The notes under the pieces are model-generated. The model searched no databases, had not been told where the DNA came from, and saw only the letters and a list, made by a program, of their open reading frames with translations. A stretch of DNA of 9,006 bases from an uncultured Pseudomonas sp. (GTDB taxonomy: Bacteria > Pseudomonadota > Gammaproteobacteria > Pseudomonadales > Pseudomonadaceae). The stretch lies in contig NZ_CAMPHN010000171.1 in assembly GCF_946885885.1 (NCBI RefSeq), positions 1-9,006 of the forward strand, written 5' to 3'. Shown here piece after piece: positions 6,044 through 9,006 of this stretch (within the stretch, counting starts at the first letter, position 1; each line of letters begins with the position of its first letter). Both the position numbers and the translations under genes were made by a program.

Positions 6044-6568
6044 ATGAAACGACGTAACTTTATCCGGGGCCTGGCCCTGCTTCCCGCCCTGCCGTTGCTC
6101 GGCAGCCATGCACCCTCGAGCCTGGCCGCGGCCATCAGCGACGCAACCCGCGTTACCCCACTGGACAAACCGCACAGTGCCTGGCGCGAACTGCTGTCGC
6201 CGCAGGCCTATGCGGTGCTGTTCGAAGAAGACACCGAGCGCGCGGGCAGCAGCCCCTTGAACCATGAGAAACGCAGCGGCACCTACATCTGCGCCGCCTG
6301 TTACCTGCCGCTGTTCGACAGCCAACACAAGTATGAAAGCGGTACCGGCTGGCCAAGCTTCACCCAACCGATCGAAGGCCATGTCGGCCTCAAGAGCGAC
6401 CGCAAATTGTTCTTCCCGCGCACCGAGTACCACTGCGCCCGCTGCGGCGGGCACCAGGGCCATGTGTTCGACGACGGCCCGAAACCGCGCGGCGAGCGCT
6501 GGTGCAACAACGGCCTGGCGCTACGCTTTATCGTCGAAGGCGAAAGCCTGCCGGAACTGAGGAGCTAA
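6044..6568 (+). CDS. msrB: Peptide methionine (R)-S-oxide reductase MsrB with Tat-type signal peptide
   Basis: A 174-residue MsrB that reduces the R-epimer of methionine sulfoxide in proteins. The N-terminus MKRRNFIRG with a following hydrophobic stretch to about residue 30 (SSLAAA) fits a twin-arginine signal, so the enzyme should be periplasmic. The reductase domain spans about 45-168. It has the zinc pair CxxC at 83/86 and 131/134, GTGWPSF at 100-106, GHVFDDGP at 139-146, and catalytic C154 in RWCNNGLALRF. These five are its only cysteines, so no classical resolving cysteine is present. The start at 6044 is the only one that keeps the Tat motif. Just two bases separate its stop from the msrA start, a clear operon. 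Confidence 0.93.
   Translation: MKRRNFIRGLALLPALPLLGSHAPSSLAAAISDATRVTPLDKPHSAWRELLSPQAYAVLFEEDTERAGSSPLNHEKRSGTYICAACYLPLFDSQHKYESGTGWPSFTQPIEGHVGLKSDRKLFFPRTEYHCARCGGHQGHVFDDGPKPRGERWCNNGLALRFIVEGESLPELRS
6559..6564 (+). promoter_or_regulatory. Ribosome binding site deciding the msrA start
   Basis: GAGGAG overlaps the end of msrB and lies six bases before the ATG at 6571. It fixes that start over an in-frame ATG at 6502, which would put an arginine-rich stretch before the lipoprotein signal. Confidence 0.8.
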
Positions 6569-6570
6569 GT

Positions 6571-7230
6571 ATGCGTATGCCATCGTTCACCCGTGCGCCG
6601 GCAGTCGCTGCCACCCTGCTACTCGCCTCGCTGCTGGTCGCCTGCGGGCAGAGCTCGGCGCAAGCCCCGAAAACCGCAGCCAGCACCAGCGAAATGCCGG
6701 CGAATAGCGCAGTCGCGGTGTTCGCCGGTGGCTGCTTCTGGTGCACCGAATCGGATTTCGACAAAGTCCCCGGCGTACTCGAAACCACCTCCGGCTATAT
6801 CGGCGGCAACGTCGACAACCCCACCTACGAGCAAGTATCGGCCGGCACGACCGGGCATATCGAAGCGGTGCAAGTGCGCTATGACGCCAGCAAAACCAGC
6901 TACGCCAAATTGCTGGAAGCCTACTGGCCCACGATCGACCCCATTACCGCCAACGCCCAGTTCTGCGACCACGGCTCGCAATACCGCAGCGCGATCTTCT
7001 ATGCCAACGCCGAGGAACAGGCCCAGGCCGAAGCCTCGAAAGTCGCGCTACAAGCCTCCGGTCGCTTCAAGCGGAACATCGTCACCGAGATTTTGCCGAT
7101 GACTACTTTCTATCCGGCGGAGGACTACCACCAGGACTACTACCAACGAAACCCGCTGCGCTACGCCTACTACCGCAACGGCTGCGGCCGCGATGCAAGG
7201 CTGGAAAGGCTCTGGGGCAAAAAGCACTGA
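6571..7230 (+). CDS. msrA: Peptide methionine (S)-S-oxide reductase MsrA, lipoprotein
   Basis: A 219-residue MsrA acting on the S-epimer of methionine sulfoxide. Residues 1-25 form a lipoprotein signal with lipobox LVAC, so C25 should be lipidated and the enzyme anchored at the periplasmic face of a membrane; Gly at +2 gives no inner-membrane retention signal. A short linker rich in Ala, Ser and Thr leads to the catalytic motif GGCFWCTE with nucleophile C55. GYIGG, QFCDHGSQYRS (C132) and a C-terminal NGCGR (C205, the likely recycling cysteine) follow. It is cotranscribed with msrB, so the two cover both sulfoxide epimers outside the cytoplasm. No thioredoxin-like or DsbD-like electron donor is encoded in the window. 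Confidence 0.94.
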   Translation: MRMPSFTRAPAVAATLLLASLLVACGQSSAQAPKTAASTSEMPANSAVAVFAGGCFWCTESDFDKVPGVLETTSGYIGGNVDNPTYEQVSAGTTGHIEAVQVRYDASKTSYAKLLEAYWPTIDPITANAQFCDHGSQYRSAIFYANAEEQAQAEASKVALQASGRFKRNIVTEILPMTTFYPAEDYHQDYYQRNPLRYAYYRNGCGRDARLERLWGKKH

Positions 7231-7238
7231 CCCACTAG

Positions 7239-7384
7239 GAGGCTGTCCGAGAACGGCAACTGACAGCAAATTGTAGGTTGGTGCTGAGGAACGAAGCCCA
7301 ACAAAGTCGGCATGTTGGGCTTCGCGCAGCTCAGCCTGCGCGGCCCGACCCAACCTACAGAAATCCGCATTCTCGGACAGGCTC
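7239..7384. mobile_element. 146-bp MITE-like element with 15-bp terminal inverted repeats and CTAG target duplication
   Basis: The left end is GAGGCTGTCCGAGAA (7239-7253). The right end (7370-7384) is its inverse with one mismatch, GAGCCTGTCCGAGAA when read inward. CTAG lies directly outside both ends (7235-7238 and 7385-7388), as expected for a four-base target duplication. No coding capacity is present, so a transposase would have to act in trans. A CTAG duplication and GAG-type ends recall the IS5 group of insertion sequences; that affiliation is inference. Confidence 0.8.
7272..7359. repeat. REP-like palindrome nested inside the MITE
   Basis: TGTAGGTTGG (7272-7281) is matched by CCAACCTACA (7350-7359). 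Inside, CGAAGCCCAACA (7292-7303) pairs perfectly with TGTTGGGCTTCG (7313-7324) over a nine-base loop, and GCTGAG (7283-7288) pairs with CTCAGC (7330-7335). GTAG head and CTAC tail again match REP architecture, so either a REP pair landed in a MITE or the MITE captured one. Confidence 0.75.
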
Positions 7385-7386
7385 CT

Positions 7387-7419
7387 AGGCATCGGCCGGC
7401 GTAGCACCGGCTGATGCCT
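7387..7419 (+). terminator. Strong hairpin, probably the original 3' end of the msrBA transcript
   Basis: AGGCATCGGCCGG and CCGGCTGATGCCT form a 13-bp stem with one G-T wobble and a seven-base loop. The tail (gggtattcag) is not T-rich, so it is a weak candidate for intrinsic termination and may instead protect the 3' end. Removing the MITE and one CTAG copy would place it about five bases after the msrA stop codon. Confidence 0.45.
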
Positions 7420-7502
7420 GGGTATTCAGATTCTGATTCGAAGCGGCGTCACGCCTGTTCTTGGGCTAGTTTCACTACTCGATATCTCCGCGAGCTGCCC
7501 CT

Positions 7503-7943
7503 ATGCCACCCTTGAAACCCATATTCAAACTGGCCACGCTGATCGCCCTGGGCGGCTGGCTGCTGCTCGTCTGCCTGCCCTTCTGGCAATTGACCGATGA
7601 ACTGGTACTGGGCGTTGTGGTGGTGCTACTCGGGCTGATTTACAGCTGGCTCCTGCTCGCCGCCATGCGCCAACGCCCCGAGCCCGGCAGCGGCAGACCG
7701 GGTTTCTTCAGCCTCGGCGGCGTGCTGGCATTGCTGCGCCAACCCACAGCCGCGCTGGCTGCCTGGGTGCATATCCTGGCATTCGACCTGATGGTGGGGT
7801 TGTACATCCGTAGCGAAGGCGCCATCGCCGGCATCAGCCATTGGGCTCTGCTGCCCTGCTATGTCCTGACCCTGATGTTCGGCCCCTTGGGCCTGCTGGC
7901 GTTTCTCGCGTTGCGTTGGTGGGTTGGCTTAGCAGCTGGCTGA
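7503..7943 (+). CDS. ABA4-like (DUF4281) small integral membrane protein
   Basis: A 146-residue protein with four predicted TM segments (about 9-29, 34-54, 82-100, 115-138). The second half carries the pattern I recognise from the ABA4-like family: WVHILAFDLMVG at 88-99, a short polar turn, a histidine (ISHW), then LLPCYVLTLMFGPLGLLAF. Plant ABA4 is needed for neoxanthin formation; the role of bacterial members is not established. It has its own promoter region after the MITE and hairpin and is convergent with the next gene. The Shine-Dalgarno is poor, so the start is moderately certain; no better in-frame start is evident. Confidence 0.8.
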   Translation: MPPLKPIFKLATLIALGGWLLLVCLPFWQLTDELVLGVVVVLLGLIYSWLLLAAMRQRPEPGSGRPGFFSLGGVLALLRQPTAALAAWVHILAFDLMVGLYIRSEGAIAGISHWALLPCYVLTLMFGPLGLLAFLALRWWVGLAAG

Positions 7944-7947
7944 TACT

Positions 7948-7970
7948 GCTGCCTGGCCTGAACAGGCAGC
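7948..7970. terminator. Possible terminator hairpin between convergent genes
   Basis: GCTGCCTG and CAGGCAGC form a perfect 8-bp stem with a seven-base loop, starting five bases after the ABA4-like stop codon. The following bases (tattgatata) are AT-rich but not a true T-run, so this is a moderate candidate for the plus-strand gene. Confidence 0.45.
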
Positions 7971-8025
7971 TATTGATATACGAAACGCCCGAGGCTGTCG
8001 GGTTAAGTGTTCGGAAGCAAGCAAC

Positions 8026-8052
8026 AGGCAAAAGCAAGACCGACCTCCGGTC
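8026..8052 (-). terminator. Possible terminator of the haemagglutinin-like gene
   Basis: Read on the minus strand just after the stop codon, GACCG-gaggt-CGGTC is followed by TTGCTTTTGCC. The stem is only five base pairs but the tail is T-rich and the position (10 bp past the stop) is right. Confidence 0.4.
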
Positions 8053-8061
8053 GCCGCATGC

Positions 8062-9006
8062 TCAGCGAGGCGACCGGGTTGCGCTGGGATTGTAGTCTTC
8101 AAGGTTTGGAGGCAGCCGTATGCCGCCAGCATCGACCTGCAGTACTCCAGCGGCAAGCAACTCGCCGCTCATAGTGTCCTCAGCGCCGGCAAGGGCGATG
8201 CTCGGCCCCGGCTTTCCGGCAATGGCGCCTGCAGAAGATGTCATTTCTAATATCGATGATGGCATCTCCGGGAGAATGGCGCTTATTGTGTTATCGGCAT
8301 AGGAAACAACATAGTTGTTGCCGCCGTTGCCATCGTCGACGGTAGTGCCGGCGACAGTCACCGTCTTCTGAGCGCCAACTTCAGGGTCAGCAAAGGCGAA
8401 ACTTCCGCCCGTAAAGCTATCGTCTCCTTTCAGGCTGCCCGCCAAGACCATAGCTGTGCTGGCGGCCCTAGTGTTGCCATCGAAAAATTTGACGACGTCG
8501 CCAGCAGAAACCGTGATCGCGGCTGGGACGATGTCGAGAGTCCCGGCGGCATAGTCAATGACGTAGTTTGCAGAGGTATAGCCCTGGGGCGTGATGGTAT
8601 AGCTACCCACATTCCGGGCGCCTTGCGCCGTGCCGCCATAGCTCAATGAGCCCCCCAAATCCGCCGCCGTCTCGTTATTGACGAAACCCTGATAGCTGAC
8701 GCCGTTGCCACCCGCATAGCCCAGGGCATCGTAGGTCTTGCCGTCACCGTTGGCGGTAATGCTCAACGCCTTCGGATCGATGGTCAGAGTGCCGGGGGCG
8801 TAGGCGATGCTGTAGTTGTCCAACCCCGCGCCGCTGGCAGCGCTGGCCAGGATGCCGTGGCTGGCACCGCTGTAAGTGCCGGCGGCCTGGGTGCCGGAGA
8901 CCGTGGTGTTGCCATTCTGCAGCAGCGTCACGTCGTCGATGCGGTCGTCACCGACTAGGCCGCTGGCGGTGAAGGCGCTGGTGCCCAGGGACAAGGCCGT
9001 GCCGTA
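8062..9006 (-). CDS. C-terminal part of a filamentous-haemagglutinin-like exoprotein with MBG/YDG repeats (partial)
   Basis: An open frame of 314 residues running off the right edge, so the N-terminus (expected secretion signal and haemagglutinin domain) is missing. It is made of Ig-like beta repeats: residues 1-79 end in NYSIAYAPGTLTIDP, 80-161 begin ALSITANGDGKTYD and end NYVIDYAAGTLDIVP, and 162-245 carry FFDGNTRA and end NYVVSYADNTIS. The first two fit the MBG_2 domain and the third a YDG domain with Phe for Tyr. About 70 residues of non-repeat tail (EMPSSILEM... to PSATRSPR) close the protein. Such repeats are typical stalks of large two-partner-secretion adhesins in Proteobacteria, which need a TpsB pore elsewhere. 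An apparent start near 8994 is a TTG inside a repeat and should not be used. Confidence 0.82.
   Translation of the reverse strand, partial: YGTALSLGTSAFTASGLVGDDRIDDVTLLQNGNTTVSGTQAAGTYSGASHGILASAASGAGLDNYSIAYAPGTLTIDPKALSITANGDGKTYDALGYAGGNGVSYQGFVNNETAADLGGSLSYGGTAQGARNVGSYTITPQGYTSANYVIDYAAGTLDIVPAAITVSAGDVVKFFDGNTRAASTAMVLAGSLKGDDSFTGGSFAFADPEVGAQKTVTVAGTTVDDGNGGNNYVVSYADNTISAILPEMPSSILEMTSSAGAIAGKPGPSIALAGAEDTMSGELLAAGVLQVDAGGIRLPPNLEDYNPSATRSPR

Larger units (their letters stand above)
7231..7502. other. Intergenic gap between msrA and the ABA4-like gene
   Basis: It holds a MITE-like element with its flanking target duplication (7235-7388), a strong hairpin (7387-7419), and about 80 bp of unique DNA before the next gene in which I see no firm promoter. 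Confidence 0.75.

Noticed and set aside
8120..8302. Plus-strand small frame inside the haemagglutinin-like gene
   Set aside because: It lies wholly opposite a clear repeat-domain coding region and has no supporting features.

Overview
This window looks like chromosomal DNA of a Pseudomonas or close relative. The DNA is GC-rich, the proteins are of pseudomonad type, genes are tightly packed with ATGA/TGATG overlaps, and the gaps hold several families of GTAG-headed palindromic repeats (REP/BIME type) as is common in that genus. The genus call is inference from content and style; no marker gene is present.

Layout. Positions 1-378 are a tandem array of four (plus a partial fifth) paired inverted palindromes, period about 90 bp, with no gene. 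Positions 407-4556 hold a five-gene plus-strand operon: a cytoplasmic alkaline-phosphatase-superfamily hydrolase, two ABC permeases, an ABC ATPase with a TOBE-like tail, and a HAD subfamily IB phosphatase. Every internal junction overlaps or touches, so the genes are probably translationally coupled. No solute-binding protein is encoded in the window; it may lie left of the repeat array. The set suggests import of a phosphorus-containing organic solute (phosphodiester, phosphomonoester or phosphonate) followed by cytoplasmic dephosphorylation, but the substrate cannot be read from the sequence.

Positions 4557-4907 are a gap filled mostly by two further BIME-type repeats and a 15-base remnant. 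Then come a membrane-bound diguanylate cyclase (4908-5957, six predicted TM segments plus a GGDEF domain with both the GGEEF active site and an RxxD inhibitory site) and a two-gene methionine sulfoxide reductase unit (6044-7230): an MsrB with a Tat-type signal and an MsrA with a lipoprotein signal. Together these two would form an extracytoplasmic protein-repair pair acting on both sulfoxide epimers.

Positions 7239-7384 are a 146-bp MITE-like element with 15-bp terminal inverted repeats, flanked by CTAG direct repeats and carrying a REP-like palindrome inside. It appears to have inserted between the msrA stop codon and a strong hairpin that was probably its original 3' end. A small four-TM ABA4-like (DUF4281) membrane protein follows (7503-7943). 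The right end (8062-9006, minus strand) is the C-terminal part of a large filamentous-haemagglutinin-like surface or secreted protein built of MBG/YDG repeats; its N-terminal part lies beyond the window. It converges on the ABA4-like gene.

Most of the window is ordinary pseudomonad gene content. The points most worth a second look are the repeat array before the transporter operon, the MITE that splits msrA from its hairpin, and the transporter plus two-phosphatase operon of unknown substrate.
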